From: Mycolicibacterium brisbanense | Lineage (GTDB): Bacteria; Actinomycetota; Actinomycetes; Mycobacteriales; Mycobacteriaceae | NCBI RefSeq assembly: GCF_001570425.1 | Contig: NZ_BCSX01000045.1 | Coordinates: forward strand, 62,001 to 126,000 | Length of the DNA: 64,000 nt | Reading direction: 5' to 3' | Part shown: positions 17,028 through 26,268 of the stretch, in pieces | Position numbering within the stretch: the first letter of the stretch is position 1 | Layout: every line of letters begins with the position of its first letter | The notes under the pieces: model-generated | Database searches by the model: none | What the model was told of the DNA's origin: nothing | What the model saw: the letters and a program-made list of their open reading frames with translations, nothing else | Made by a program: the position numbers and the translations under genes

Positions 17028-17720
17028 ATGAACGATCTTGTCGATACCACCGAGATGTATCTGCGGACCATCTACGACCTCGAAGAAGAGGGCGTGGTGC
17101 CTCTGCGTGCCCGAATTGCCGAGCGGCTCGACCAGAGTGGTCCCACCGTCAGCCAGACGGTGTCGCGGATGGAGCGCGATGGGCTGCTGCACGTCGCCGG
17201 TGACCGGCACCTGGAGCTGACCGACAAGGGCCGCTCGCTGGCCATCGCGGTGATGCGCAAGCACCGGCTCGCCGAGCGGCTGCTCGTCGACGTCATCGGA
17301 CTCCCGTGGGAAGACGTGCACGCCGAGGCGTGCCGGTGGGAACACGTGATGAGTGAAGACGTCGAGCGACGCCTGATGCATGTGCTCAACAACCCCACCA
17401 CCTCACCGTTCGGCAACCCGATCCCCGGCCTGTCCGAACTCGGTGTCGGAACCACCGGTTTCTCCGACGACGTGAGCCTGGTCCGGCTGACCGAGCTGCC
17501 GGTCGGGTTGCCGGTCGCGGTCGTGGTGCGTCAGCTGACCGAACACGTCCAAGGCGACACCGAACTGATCGGACGGCTCAAGGAAGCCGGTGTCGTGCCC
17601 AACGCCCGGGTCACCGTCGAGGCGAACGACCATGGCGGCGTGATGATCCTGATCCCCGGCCACCAACAGGTCGAGCTGCCCCACCAGATGGCGCACGCCG
17701 TCAAGGTCGAGAAGGTCTGA
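17028..17720 (+). CDS. ideR: iron-dependent repressor IdeR (DtxR family)
   Basis: 230 residues, the family length. Winged helix at 1-73, then the metal-binding/dimerisation domain. All classical ligands are present: Met10, Cys102, Glu105 and His106 (ancillary/primary site) and His79, Glu83 and His98. A C-terminal SH3-like domain follows. With Fe2+ it represses siderophore and iron-uptake genes and activates iron storage. ATG 17028 is the mycobacterial start. It overlaps the convergent DUF4192 gene by 20 bp. Confidence 0.97.
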   Translation: MNDLVDTTEMYLRTIYDLEEEGVVPLRARIAERLDQSGPTVSQTVSRMERDGLLHVAGDRHLELTDKGRSLAIAVMRKHRLAERLLVDVIGLPWEDVHAEACRWEHVMSEDVERRLMHVLNNPTTSPFGNPIPGLSELGVGTTGFSDDVSLVRLTELPVGLPVAVVVRQLTEHVQGDTELIGRLKEAGVVPNARVTVEANDHGGVMILIPGHQQVELPHQMAHAVKVEKV

Positions 17721-18768
17721 CAGATCCGAAGGTTCGACGCGGCGGCAACCGCACGCCGAGACGGTCGGCCTGCCGGTAGCCGCTGAGGGCCAGCTCGCGG
17801 ACCTGCTCGGGGCGCATCCCCGACTGCAATGCGGTGTCGAGCATGCCCGCCATCCGGTGCTCGGGATCGCAGTCGAGTGCGGCATCCAGCGACACCCCGG
17901 TAAGCGGTCCGTCACCCCGCACGTAGGCCGAGAATGCCAGCAGCACAAGGGCCTCTGCCCGCCACGGCGGCGGCAACGCGCGGGCCAGCTCGGCCCACAG
18001 TGCCTCCGCCGCGGCAGCGCTGTCCCCCACCGCCAGCGCGTACAGCGTGTCGCGGACCTGCGGATCGGTCAACGCCACGGCGATCCTGGCCATCTCACCA
18101 TCGGTGGGTGGCCGCCCCTCGGCGAACCGGCCCGCAACAGCCATCGCGGCTTCGATGTTTGCGCGCGCACCGGCCCGGCCACGGGTGCGTGGCGCGGCCG
18201 GCAGCTCAGCGATCACCCGGGCCAGCCGCGCACCGCGTCCGGAGTCGGCCTCGACGATCTGTTGCAGTTCCTCGCGCCGCCGGTAGAGCCTGCGTCCGTC
18301 GAGCACCGCGGCCACAGCTAACGGCGACGCGGACGGATCCTCGACGATGCCGTGGCTGCCGCAGCCGTCGGCGCAGTGCCAGATGCCGCCGGCCTCGACC
18401 CGGTCGACCACGTGAACGCCGAGCAGTTCGATACCCCCGTCCGCCAGCCGCTCGGCCAGCATGCCTGCCAGTTCCCGGAATTCGTCGTTGCACTGCTGGC
18501 AGTCCGCCCCTTTCTCGTCGACGAACACCGCGACGGCGGTCTGCGGCTCGGCCGCTGAGGCCACCTCGGCCAAATGATCGATCCGCGGTGCCATGTCTGG
18601 TGAAAGGTCAACGCGCATAACGCATCCCACTGCACCGTCGTCGAGTGTGACCAGCACCAGGGAGTGCACGGGAACGAAACCGAGGACTGCGGGCAATGCG
18701 GCGATCAGGGCGCCGGGCCGGTCGAGGCTGAACTGCTCGGTGTCCGGTGAATCCGATGAATATGTCAT
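17701..18768 (-). CDS. DUF4192 family protein (Rv2712c-type)
   Basis: 355 residues. The N-terminal half has the DUF4192 pattern: LDRPGALIAALPAVLGF, then LVLVTLDDG, and a central GGIWHCADGCGSHGIVEDP. The C-terminal half is helical, with repeated YALAVGD-type segments and HRMAGMLDTAL. Family function unknown. It lies between ideR and sthA as in M. tuberculosis, is transcribed opposite to both, and its coding end overlaps the ideR end. Confidence 0.88.
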   Translation of the reverse strand: MTYSSDSPDTEQFSLDRPGALIAALPAVLGFVPVHSLVLVTLDDGAVGCVMRVDLSPDMAPRIDHLAEVASAAEPQTAVAVFVDEKGADCQQCNDEFRELAGMLAERLADGGIELLGVHVVDRVEAGGIWHCADGCGSHGIVEDPSASPLAVAAVLDGRRLYRRREELQQIVEADSGRGARLARVIAELPAAPRTRGRAGARANIEAAMAVAGRFAEGRPPTDGEMARIAVALTDPQVRDTLYALAVGDSAAAAEALWAELARALPPPWRAEALVLLAFSAYVRGDGPLTGVSLDAALDCDPEHRMAGMLDTALQSGMRPEQVRELALSGYRQADRLGVRLPPRRTFGSVRPSRP

Positions 18769-18944
18769 GGCATGACCGTCGCAGCAGGCACCGTCACCGC
18801 GATCCGCCGCGGCGCCCGATCACGGCCACCTGTGGATGAAACTCGTTTTGGGGATAACGGTCCGGCGCAATTGTTCACGCGCAATTTGATGCGGTCGGCG
18901 TGCGAGATCCGAGCAACCGGCGTAAACACTCTCCCATGGGTTCG

Positions 18945-20351
18945 ATGCAGGAGTACGACCTCGTCGTCATCGGTTCAGGTCCCGGCGGCCAGCGTGCTGC
19001 CATCGCCGCCGCAAAACTGGGCAAGTCGGTCGCCGTCATCGAACGTGGGCGGATGCTCGGTGGCGTATGCGTCAACACCGGCACCATCCCCTCGAAGACA
19101 CTGCGCGAAGCGGTCGTCTATCTGACCGGCATGAGCCAGCGCGAGCTCTACGGCGCTAGCTACCGCGTCAAGGAGAAGATCACCCCGGCCGATCTGCTGG
19201 CGCGAACACAGCATGTCATCGGCAAAGAGATCGACGTGGTGCGCTCACAGCTCATGCGCAACCGGATCGAGCTCTACACCGGGCACGGCCGCTTCGCCGA
19301 CGAGCACACCATCCTGGTCGAAGATCCGAACCGCGCCGAGCTCGTCACGGTGCGCGGCCGCTACATCGTGCTGGCCACGGGCACCAAACCCGCCCGCCCC
19401 GCAGGCGTCGAGTTCGATGAAGAGCGCGTGCTGGACTCCGACGGCATTCTCGATCTCAAGTCGCTGCCCACCTCGATGGTGGTCGTCGGCGCGGGCGTCA
19501 TCGGCATCGAGTACGCATCGATGTTCGCCGCGCTCGGCACCAAGGTAACCGTTGTGGAAAAGCGCGACTCCATGCTGGATTTCTGCGACCCCGAAATCGT
19601 GGAGGCCCTGAAGTTTCACCTGCGCGACCTCGCGGTGACCTTCCGGTTCGGCGAAGAGGTGACCGCGGTCGACGTCGGCTCGGCCGGAACCGTCACGACG
19701 CTGGCCAGCGGCAAACAGATCCCGGCCGAGACCGTCATGTACTCGGCGGGTCGTCAGGGCCAGACCGATCATCTCGACCTGCCCAACGCCGGCCTGGAGT
19801 GCGACAACCGGGGCCGGATCTTCGTCGACGACAACTTCTGTACCAAGGTCGACCACATCTACGCGGTCGGCGATGTCATCGGTTTCCCCGCCCTGGCCGC
19901 GACCTCGATGGAGCAGGGCAGGCTGGCGGCCTACCACGCGTTCGGCGAGCCCACCAAGGGCATGATGCAGCTGCAGCCCATCGGCATCTACTCGATTCCC
20001 GAGGTGTCGTACGTGGGCGCCACCGAGGTCGACCTCACCAAGGATTCGATCCCCTACGAGGTCGGTGTGTCGCGCTACCGTGAGCTGGCTCGCGGTCAGA
20101 TCGCGGGCGACTCCTACGGCATGCTCAAGCTGCTGGTGTCCACCGAGGACCTACGCGTGCTCGGGGTACACATCTTCGGCACCAGCGCCACCGAGATGGT
20201 CCACATCGGCCAGGCTGTGATGGGTTGCGGCGGCACGGTGGAATACCTCGTCGATGCGGTGTTCAACTACCCGACGTTCTCCGAGGCCTACAAGGTGGCC
20301 GCACTCGACGTGATGAACAAGCTGCGCGCGCTGAACCAGTTCCGCGCTTAG
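18945..20351 (+). CDS. sthA: soluble pyridine nucleotide transhydrogenase SthA
   Basis: 468 residues from ATG 18945 (ATG 18936 would add three). FAD motif GSGPGG near the N-terminus and NAD(P) motif GAGVIG in the middle. In the usual redox motif only the first Cys is kept (GGVCVNTGTIPSK); the second is Thr, as expected for a transhydrogenase and not a disulfide reductase. It transfers hydride between NADPH and NAD+. The dimerisation domain, including FNYPTFSEAYK, is complete. The coding end overlaps the convergent serine-protease gene by 4 bp. Confidence 0.95.
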   Translation: MQEYDLVVIGSGPGGQRAAIAAAKLGKSVAVIERGRMLGGVCVNTGTIPSKTLREAVVYLTGMSQRELYGASYRVKEKITPADLLARTQHVIGKEIDVVRSQLMRNRIELYTGHGRFADEHTILVEDPNRAELVTVRGRYIVLATGTKPARPAGVEFDEERVLDSDGILDLKSLPTSMVVVGAGVIGIEYASMFAALGTKVTVVEKRDSMLDFCDPEIVEALKFHLRDLAVTFRFGEEVTAVDVGSAGTVTTLASGKQIPAETVMYSAGRQGQTDHLDLPNAGLECDNRGRIFVDDNFCTKVDHIYAVGDVIGFPALAATSMEQGRLAAYHAFGEPTKGMMQLQPIGIYSIPEVSYVGATEVDLTKDSIPYEVGVSRYRELARGQIAGDSYGMLKLLVSTEDLRVLGVHIFGTSATEMVHIGQAVMGCGGTVEYLVDAVFNYPTFSEAYKVAALDVMNKLRALNQFRA

Positions 20352-21181
20352 CAGTCGCTGTCGTAGGCCGAGGGGGCGGAGTCGCCTGCCCCGCCGGCCT
20401 CCGCGCGCGCCAGCAGCCCCACGATCGATTCGTCGAATCGGGGCGAGAAGGACAGGTCGTCGTCGCAGCCGCCGCCGTCGGGCCCGCCGATCAAGCCGAT
20501 CACCGTAGAACCCACGATCCATGGTGCGCCGCTGAAGCCGTCGGTCAGACCGATACACGGCAGCGACGGATATCCGTCGTGCGAGAGCCCGGTCACCCCT
20601 TGACACCGCAGCGGATTGCCACCAGATCCCATCGGGTAGCCGGTGACCGCGACGGAGGTGCCCGCCGGCGGCGCCGAGCCGAGGGTGAGGCCGCCCGTCA
20701 ACGACTGGGCCGCCTCGTCGGACTCGTGATGCACCCGGGCGATGGCGAAATCGGCGTGCGGATCCTGCGATGCGACCCACCTGGGGTCCAGATAGACCGT
20801 GGCGATCCGCCAGATGTCGTCATCCCCGTCGTGGAAGCCTGGGATGAATGTGGTGCCGATGCCGTCGGCCACACAGTGTGCGGCGGTGAGGATCAGATCC
20901 CCGGTGCTGCTGTCGAGGACCGCAGCGCTGCACGTGTGCACCGACTCACCGGTCCCCCCGCCGAGAAACACCGCCCCCACCCGAGGGTCCGGTGCGACGG
21001 GTGCGGCGCCCGAGACGGCGTTGGCCTCGGGGTCGGCCTGCGGGGCCGATGCCGCCGAGACGGCGGGGGTCGCCGCTGACCCGGTGTGCCGCGCAGGGGC
21101 AGGCGCCGCACACGACACGACGACAGACGCGATGGCCGCCGCTGCCGCGACCGTCCGAACCCTCGCCACCTGCATGTCCAC
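20348..21181 (-). CDS. exported trypsin-like serine protease, predicted lipoprotein
   Basis: 277 residues (GTG 21181, or ATG 21175). The hydrophobic N-terminus ends in VVVSC, a plausible lipobox, so the mature protein may be lipid-anchored outside the membrane. Chymotrypsin-fold triad: His in LTAAHC, Asp in HADFAIARV, and Ser in GFSGAP. Cys pairs (HTC/AHC, RC/PC) could form disulfides. A proline/alanine linker separates the anchor from the protease domain. This gene is not in the M. tuberculosis order between Rv2713 and Rv2714, so it is a lineage-specific insertion here. Target unknown. Confidence 0.83.
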   Translation of the reverse strand: MDMQVARVRTVAAAAAIASVVVSCAAPAPARHTGSAATPAVSAASAPQADPEANAVSGAAPVAPDPRVGAVFLGGGTGESVHTCSAAVLDSSTGDLILTAAHCVADGIGTTFIPGFHDGDDDIWRIATVYLDPRWVASQDPHADFAIARVHHESDEAAQSLTGGLTLGSAPPAGTSVAVTGYPMGSGGNPLRCQGVTGLSHDGYPSLPCIGLTDGFSGAPWIVGSTVIGLIGGPDGGGCDDDLSFSPRFDESIVGLLARAEAGGAGDSAPSAYDSDC

Positions 21182-21356
21182 CGATCCTGCCCGAAAAACC
21201 GTCGCTCAGGCTGGAATGCCGGGTGGGCGCTGCCTGTTCGATTTCCACATGCGGGGCATAACGCGCCGCACGATGGGAATGCGCGACACTATATGGCACA
21301 GCACGAGGGTTCGGCACGATCTGGACCAGGGCGTGCAGTGACAAGGAGACGGAGTG

Positions 21357-22409
21357 ATGGCCGACAGTAGCGAGCACCCTGAGCACCACTACCAGCCCGA
21401 TCAGAGCGGGATGTACGAGCTGGAGTTTCCCGCGCCGCAGTTGTCTGCGTCCGACGGGCGCGGACCGGTGATGATCCACGCCCTCGAAGGGTTCTCGGAC
21501 GCCGGCCACGCGATCCGGCTGGCGGCCGAGCACCTCAAGAACAGCCTCGACACCGAACTGGTCGCCTCGTTCGCCATCGACGAACTCCTCGACTACCGGT
21601 CGCGGCGGCCGTTGATGACGTTCAAGACCGACCACTTCACCGGCTACGAGGACCCCGAGCTCAACCTGTACGCCCTGCATGACAGTGTCGGCACCCCGTT
21701 CCTGCTGCTCGCAGGCATGGAGCCGGACCTGCGCTGGGAACGGTTCATCACTGCCGTCCGGCTGCTCGCCGAGCGGCTCGGTGTGCGGCAGACCATCGGA
21801 CTCGGCACCATCCCGATGGCGGTGCCGCACACCCGGCCGGTAACCCTCACTGCGCACGCGAACAACAAGGAGCTCATCTCCGAGCACACCCCCTGGGTCG
21901 GCGAGGTGCAGGTACCTGCCAGCGTGTCCAACCTGCTGGAGTTCCGGATGGCTCAGCACGGTCACGAGGTGGTCGGCTTCACCGTCCATGTTCCGCACTA
22001 CCTGGCCCAGACGGCATACCCGCCCGCCGCGGAGGCGCTGCTGGCCGAGGTGGCACGGACAGGTTCGCTGCAGTTGCCGCTGGCCGCACTGTCCGAGGCC
22101 GGCGCCGAGGTGTACGGAAAGATCAACGAGCAGGTAGAGGCCAGCGCCGAGGTGGCCCAAGTGGTGGCGGCGCTGGAGCAACAGTACGATGCGTTCGTTG
22201 CCGCACAGGAGAATCGGTCTCTGCTGGCACGGGACGACGAACTGCCCAGCGGCGACGAGTTGGGCGCGGAGTTCGAACGATTCCTCGCCCAGCAGGCCGG
22301 TGACAAATTCAAGGACGACAAGTACAAAGACGACAGATATCGAGACGACCTGTACCGCGACGACAGACGCCCGGACGACCCCGACGACACAGACCCTGAC
22401 CACCCATAG
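21357..22409 (+). CDS. PAC2 family protein (Rv2714-type)
   Basis: 350 residues from ATG 21357 with GGAG upstream (GTG 21354 overlaps it). PAC2-type Rossmann-like core with MIHALEGFSDAGHA and GLGTIPMAVPHTRP. PAC2 proteins assist proteasome assembly in eukaryotes; the actinobacterial family is structurally related but its function is unsettled. The C-terminus is a repeated charged tract made of KDD/RDD units (about residues 321-345). It starts a three-gene plus-strand run with the hydrolase and PhzF-like genes. Confidence 0.88.
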   Translation: MADSSEHPEHHYQPDQSGMYELEFPAPQLSASDGRGPVMIHALEGFSDAGHAIRLAAEHLKNSLDTELVASFAIDELLDYRSRRPLMTFKTDHFTGYEDPELNLYALHDSVGTPFLLLAGMEPDLRWERFITAVRLLAERLGVRQTIGLGTIPMAVPHTRPVTLTAHANNKELISEHTPWVGEVQVPASVSNLLEFRMAQHGHEVVGFTVHVPHYLAQTAYPPAAEALLAEVARTGSLQLPLAALSEAGAEVYGKINEQVEASAEVAQVVAALEQQYDAFVAAQENRSLLARDDELPSGDELGAEFERFLAQQAGDKFKDDKYKDDRYRDDLYRDDRRPDDPDDTDPDHP

Positions 22410-22445
22410 GAGCCCGCACCAGGGCCGACAGCGAGGTTGGCGAAC

Positions 22446-23468
22446 ATGACGGAGCGAAAGCCCAATCTGCGATCGGTCAGGGAGGTCACGCCGGCACTCG
22501 AGTTCCGCACCGTCCACGGGTACCGGCGGGCGTACCGGGTGGCCGGATCGGGACCGGCGATCCTGTTGATCCACGGCATCGGTGACAACTCGACCACCTG
22601 GCAGACCGTGCAGACCGCACTGGCTCAGCGGTTCACTGTGATCGCCCCCGATCTGCTCGGCCACGGCCGATCCGACAAACCGCGGGCGGACTACTCGGTT
22701 GCCGCGTACGCCAACGGCATGCGGGATCTGCTCAGCGTTCTCGACATCGACCGCGTCACCGTCATCGGGCACTCCTTGGGTGGCGGCGTGGCCATGCAGT
22801 TCGCTTATCAATTCCCGCAATTGGTCGACCGCCTGGTTCTCGTCGGTGCCGGCGGGGTGACCAAAGACGTCAACGTCGCACTGCGAATCGCTTCACTGCC
22901 CATGGGCAGTGAGGCTCTCGCCTTGCTGCGACTGCCCCTGGTCCTGCCCGCGCTGCAGATCATCGGCCGGGCCGCGGGGGCGGTATTCGGCTCCACCGGC
23001 GTCGGCCGGGACATCCCGGACATGCTGCGCATCCTCGCCGATCTGCCCGAGCCCACCGCGTCGTCGGCGTTCGCCCGCACGCTGCGTGCCGTGGTGGACT
23101 GGCGCGGCCAGGTCGTCACCATGCTGGACCGCTGTTATCTGACCGAATCCGTTCCGGTGCAACTCATCTGGGGTGCTTCGGACTCGGTGATCCCGGTCAG
23201 TCATGCGCTCATGGCACACGCGGCTATGCCCGGTTCCCAGCTCGAGATCTTCGAGGGGTCCGGGCATTTTCCGTTCCACGACGATCCCGACCGCTTCGTC
23301 GAGGTCGTCGAACGGTTCATCGATTCGACCGAGCCTGCGGTCTACGACCAGGAAATGCTGCGCAACCTGCTGCGCGCCGGGATCAGCGAGGCCACCATCT
23401 CCGGGCCACTGGACACCCAGGTCGCGGTGCTCGACGCGATGGGCGCCGACGAACGCAGCGCCACCTAG
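22446..23468 (+). CDS. alpha/beta hydrolase (Rv2715-type)
   Basis: 340 residues from ATG 22446. Alpha/beta hydrolase core: LLIHGIGDNSTTW near the oxyanion hole, nucleophile elbow GHSLGG, and catalytic His in GSGHFPFHDDP. It looks like an epoxide-hydrolase/haloperoxidase-like or esterase member; the true substrate is unknown. It lies 36 bp after the PAC2 gene, probably in the same operon. Confidence 0.87.
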   Translation: MTERKPNLRSVREVTPALEFRTVHGYRRAYRVAGSGPAILLIHGIGDNSTTWQTVQTALAQRFTVIAPDLLGHGRSDKPRADYSVAAYANGMRDLLSVLDIDRVTVIGHSLGGGVAMQFAYQFPQLVDRLVLVGAGGVTKDVNVALRIASLPMGSEALALLRLPLVLPALQIIGRAAGAVFGSTGVGRDIPDMLRILADLPEPTASSAFARTLRAVVDWRGQVVTMLDRCYLTESVPVQLIWGASDSVIPVSHALMAHAAMPGSQLEIFEGSGHFPFHDDPDRFVEVVERFIDSTEPAVYDQEMLRNLLRAGISEATISGPLDTQVAVLDAMGADERSAT

Positions 23469-23518
23469 CCCGGTCCCCGGCTCAAGCCACCGACGATCGG
23501 CGCACGTAGCATCGGCTT

Positions 23519-24205
23519 ATGGCCATTGATGTGACCGTGTTGCGTGTGTTCACCGATTCCGACGGCAAGTTCGGCAACCCGCTGGGCGTGGTCGACAACA
23601 GCACCGTGGACCCGGCCGACCGGCAGCGCATCGCCACCGAATTGGGTTACAGCGAAACCATTTTCATCGATGTACCACCGCCCGGCGGCACATCGGCACA
23701 GGCCCGGATCTACACGCCGGCATCCGAGCTGGCATTCGCGGGCCACCCGACCGTCGGCGCATCGTGGTGGCTGCGCGACACCGGGAAACCGGTCAAGACC
23801 CTGCACGTGCCCGCAGGCATTGTTCAGGTCGAGTACGACGGCGACCTGGCTGCGGTGAGCGCGCGTTCCGAATGGGCTCCCGAGTTCGTCATCCACGATC
23901 TGTCGTCGACCGAGGAACTGATGGCCGCCCAACCGGACGACTTCTCCGACGACGTCGAGACCTACCTGTGGACGTGGATCGACCAGGATCAGGGCGTCAT
24001 ACGGTCACGGATGTTCGCTCCGCACCTGGGCATCCCCGAGGATGAGGCCACCGGGGCCGCAGCCGTGCGGATGACCGACTATCTCAGCCGCGATCTGACG
24101 ATCATCCAGGGCAAGGGGTCGGTCATCGAGACGCTATGGAGCCCGGAGGGCTGGGTTCGGGTTGCAGGCCGCGTCGCCAACGACGGCAGCACCCAGCTGG
24201 ACTAG
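23519..24205 (+). CDS. PhzF family isomerase-like protein (Rv2716-type)
   Basis: 228 residues, somewhat shorter than the usual 260-300. Conserved PhzF elements: FGNPLGVV at the N-terminus, YSETIF with the catalytic-type Glu, and FAGHPTVGA. The family includes diaminopimelate-epimerase-fold isomerases. Biological substrate unknown. It ends five bases from the nrdR stop on the other strand; the FABP/nitrobindin-like gene found here in M. tuberculosis (Rv2717c) is missing. Confidence 0.87.
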   Translation: MAIDVTVLRVFTDSDGKFGNPLGVVDNSTVDPADRQRIATELGYSETIFIDVPPPGGTSAQARIYTPASELAFAGHPTVGASWWLRDTGKPVKTLHVPAGIVQVEYDGDLAAVSARSEWAPEFVIHDLSSTEELMAAQPDDFSDDVETYLWTWIDQDQGVIRSRMFAPHLGIPEDEATGAAAVRMTDYLSRDLTIIQGKGSVIETLWSPEGWVRVAGRVANDGSTQLD

Positions 24206-24210
24206 GGCGG

Positions 24211-24663
24211 TCAGCCTGACCGGTGGGCGCGCAGCGCCTCGATCTCCCGCTCGAAGTCATCGGCCGACGTGAACGACCGGTATACCGAGGCGAACCGCAG
24301 GTAGGCGACCTCGTCGAGTTCACGCAACGGCCCGAGGATCGCCAGGCCCACCTCGTGACTGGGAATCTCGGGCGTGCCCAGGCTCCGCACCGCATCCTCG
24401 ACCTTCTGCGCCAGCAGGTTCAGCGCATCGTCGTCGACCTGCCGGCCCTGGCAGGCGCGCCGCACACCCCGCACGACCTTCTCCCGGCTGAACGGCTCTG
24501 TGACGCCACTTCGCTTGACGACGGCCAGCACGGCGGTCTCGACCGTGGTGAATCGGCGGCCACATTCGGGGCACGAGCGTCGGCGCCGGATTGCCTGCCC
24601 CTCGTCGGTCTCTCTCGAATCGACCACCCGGGAATCGGGATGGCGGCAGAAGGGACAGTGCAT
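24211..24663 (-). CDS. nrdR: transcriptional repressor NrdR
   Basis: 150 residues, the family length. N-terminal zinc ribbon with Cys3, Cys6, Cys31 and Cys34, followed by an ATP-cone domain (VVKRSGVTEPFSREKVVRGVRRAC). It senses ATP/dATP and represses ribonucleotide reductase genes. ATG 24663 is set by the invariant MHCPFC start; the frame is open upstream without similarity. It lies downstream of the LysM gene on the same strand. Confidence 0.96.
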   Translation of the reverse strand: MHCPFCRHPDSRVVDSRETDEGQAIRRRRSCPECGRRFTTVETAVLAVVKRSGVTEPFSREKVVRGVRRACQGRQVDDDALNLLAQKVEDAVRSLGTPEIPSHEVGLAILGPLRELDEVAYLRFASVYRSFTSADDFEREIEALRAHRSG

Positions 24664-24823
24664 CACCGCTCCTTCGTCATTCCGCCAGACCACAAGTTCG
24701 AGCGCCCTTGAGCCTACCTGCGCCGCCGGCGGTACGGTCCACGCCGGGTCCCATGGCACGTACGTCGTCGGACATCCGGCGGGTGCCGTTGCACACCAAG
24801 CCGTTTCACGCCTCATGGCACGG

Positions 24824-25306
24824 TCAGCCGACCGGTGCGATCAGTGTCTGACCCGCATCCACCGCGACCGACTTCAGCTGGTTCAGGTCGCGGATCTGCT
24901 GCACAACCTCGGCGACCGGCGCATCGGGGGCCACCCGCCGGGCCACCTGCTGCAGCGACTCGCCGCTGCGCACCTGCACGACGGCCAGTTCGTCGGGTGT
25001 CGGCGCGGCGGTCCCGACCACCCCACCCAACTGCGCCACCAGGCCCAGCCACACCGTGATCGCCGCGGCGACCAGCGCCAACAGGACCGTGGTGACCGGG
25101 GTGATGGGCTTGCGGCGGTGCGACGCCCGCGACATCAGCACGCCGGTGCCGCGGTAGCGGAGTGGGGCGCCAGCCGGACGCATCGGAGCCGGCCGGTACA
25201 CCGACCGCGGACGGCGCGCGGGGCGGGCGTCGCGCTGGGGCACCGGAGCGGGCCGGCTCGCCAACACAGCTGCGCGGCTCTCGGCGGGGATGTGGAGGAT
25301 GGCCAT
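24824..25306 (-). CDS. LysM-domain membrane protein, ChiZ-like (Rv2719c-type)
   Basis: 160 residues: a long basic, disordered, cytoplasmic N-terminus (about 1-65), one membrane helix (about 68-92) and an extracytoplasmic LysM-like domain (VRSGESLQQVARRVAP... to VDAGQTLIAPVG). It matches Rv2719c/ChiZ, a DNA-damage-induced division inhibitor and peptidoglycan-binding protein, in length, order and ending (GQTLIAPVG). It is divergent from lexA; the 232-bp gap holds the lexA SOS box and a weaker SOS-like site nearer this gene. Confidence 0.87.
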   Translation of the reverse strand: MAILHIPAESRAAVLASRPAPVPQRDARPARRPRSVYRPAPMRPAGAPLRYRGTGVLMSRASHRRKPITPVTTVLLALVAAAITVWLGLVAQLGGVVGTAAPTPDELAVVQVRSGESLQQVARRVAPDAPVAEVVQQIRDLNQLKSVAVDAGQTLIAPVG

Positions 25307-25490
25307 CTGACTGCCTTTCGGTCCGGGCGATTCGCTTCTGTGTTCGAATATAATCGATCAGGTGTTCGAACGATAGAACGTGTGATCGAACTGTTGCCAA
25401 ACGATAGACCGGGGTACCGACAAGTTCGGTCGGCACGAAGCGCGCCGCCCTTCGAGACGTCGACCGACACCCAATCCGAGCCGACACACC

Positions 25491-25506
25491 TCGAACACAT
25501 GTTTGA
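25491..25506 (+). promoter_or_regulatory. SOS box (LexA operator) of lexA
   Basis: TCGAAC-ACAT-GTTTGA matches the mycobacterial SOS box TCGAAC-N4-GTTCGA at 11 of 12 positions and lies 33 bases before the lexA start. It indicates autoregulation of lexA and may also act on the divergent ChiZ-like gene. Confidence 0.88.
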
Positions 25507-25538
25507 TCAATGGGCGTTCAGCGACTAGATTCGGCGCC

Positions 25539-26249
25539 ATGAGCGACGAGAGCACCGACATTCCTGCTCCTCACGACGGCACCGGTCGGCTCCGCAGTCC
25601 AGACAGCAGCCTCACCGAACGGCAGCGGACCATCCTCGAGGTGATCCGGGCGTCGGTCACCAGTCGCGGCTATCCGCCGAGCATCCGCGAGATCGGCGAT
25701 GCGGTCGGCCTGACCTCGACATCCTCAGTCGCACATCAATTGCGCACGCTGGAGCGCAAGGGCTACCTGCGCCGTGACCCCAACCGGCCGCGTGCCGTCG
25801 ACGTGCGGGCGGCCGACGATCCTGTGGTGACGCCGCTGGTGACCACCGACGTGGCAGGCTCCGACGCGCTACCCGAGCCCACGTTCGTCCCCGTGCTCGG
25901 TCGCATCGCCGCGGGTGGCCCGATCCTGGCCGAGCAAGCGGTCGAAGACGTGTTCCCGCTCCCCCGCGAGCTCGTGGGCGAAGGTTCGCTGTTCTTGCTC
26001 AAGGTGGTCGGCGACTCCATGGTCGATGCCGCGATCTGCGACGGCGACTGGGTGGTCGTACGGCAGCAGAACGTCGCCGACAACGGCGACATCGTGGCGG
26101 CGATGATCGACGGTGAAGCGACGGTCAAGACGTTCAAGCGGACCCGCGGCCAGGTGTGGCTCATGCCGCACAATCCCGCCTACGATCCGATCCCGGGCAA
26201 CGACGCCGCCGTGCTCGGCAAGGTCGTCACCGTCATCCGCAAGATCTAG
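25539..26249 (+). CDS. lexA: SOS repressor LexA
   Basis: 236 residues from ATG 25539. N-terminal winged helix (about 25-90, with GYPPSIREIGDAVGLTSTSSV), then the self-cleavage domain: cleavage site Ala125-Gly126 (AAGG), catalytic Ser160 (GDSMVDA) and Lys197 (ATVKTFKR). It represses DNA-damage genes until RecA filaments trigger autocleavage. An SOS box lies just upstream. It ends 19 bp from the convergent LGFP-repeat gene. Confidence 0.96.
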   Translation: MSDESTDIPAPHDGTGRLRSPDSSLTERQRTILEVIRASVTSRGYPPSIREIGDAVGLTSTSSVAHQLRTLERKGYLRRDPNRPRAVDVRAADDPVVTPLVTTDVAGSDALPEPTFVPVLGRIAAGGPILAEQAVEDVFPLPRELVGEGSLFLLKVVGDSMVDAAICDGDWVVVRQQNVADNGDIVAAMIDGEATVKTFKRTRGQVWLMPHNPAYDPIPGNDAAVLGKVVTVIRKI

Positions 26250-26268
26250 ATCGCGTTCGAGGCGGTTC

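Noticed and set aside
18865..18890. Direct repeat GCGCAATT twice before sthA
   Set aside because: Only eight bases long and no known regulator motif; could be chance.
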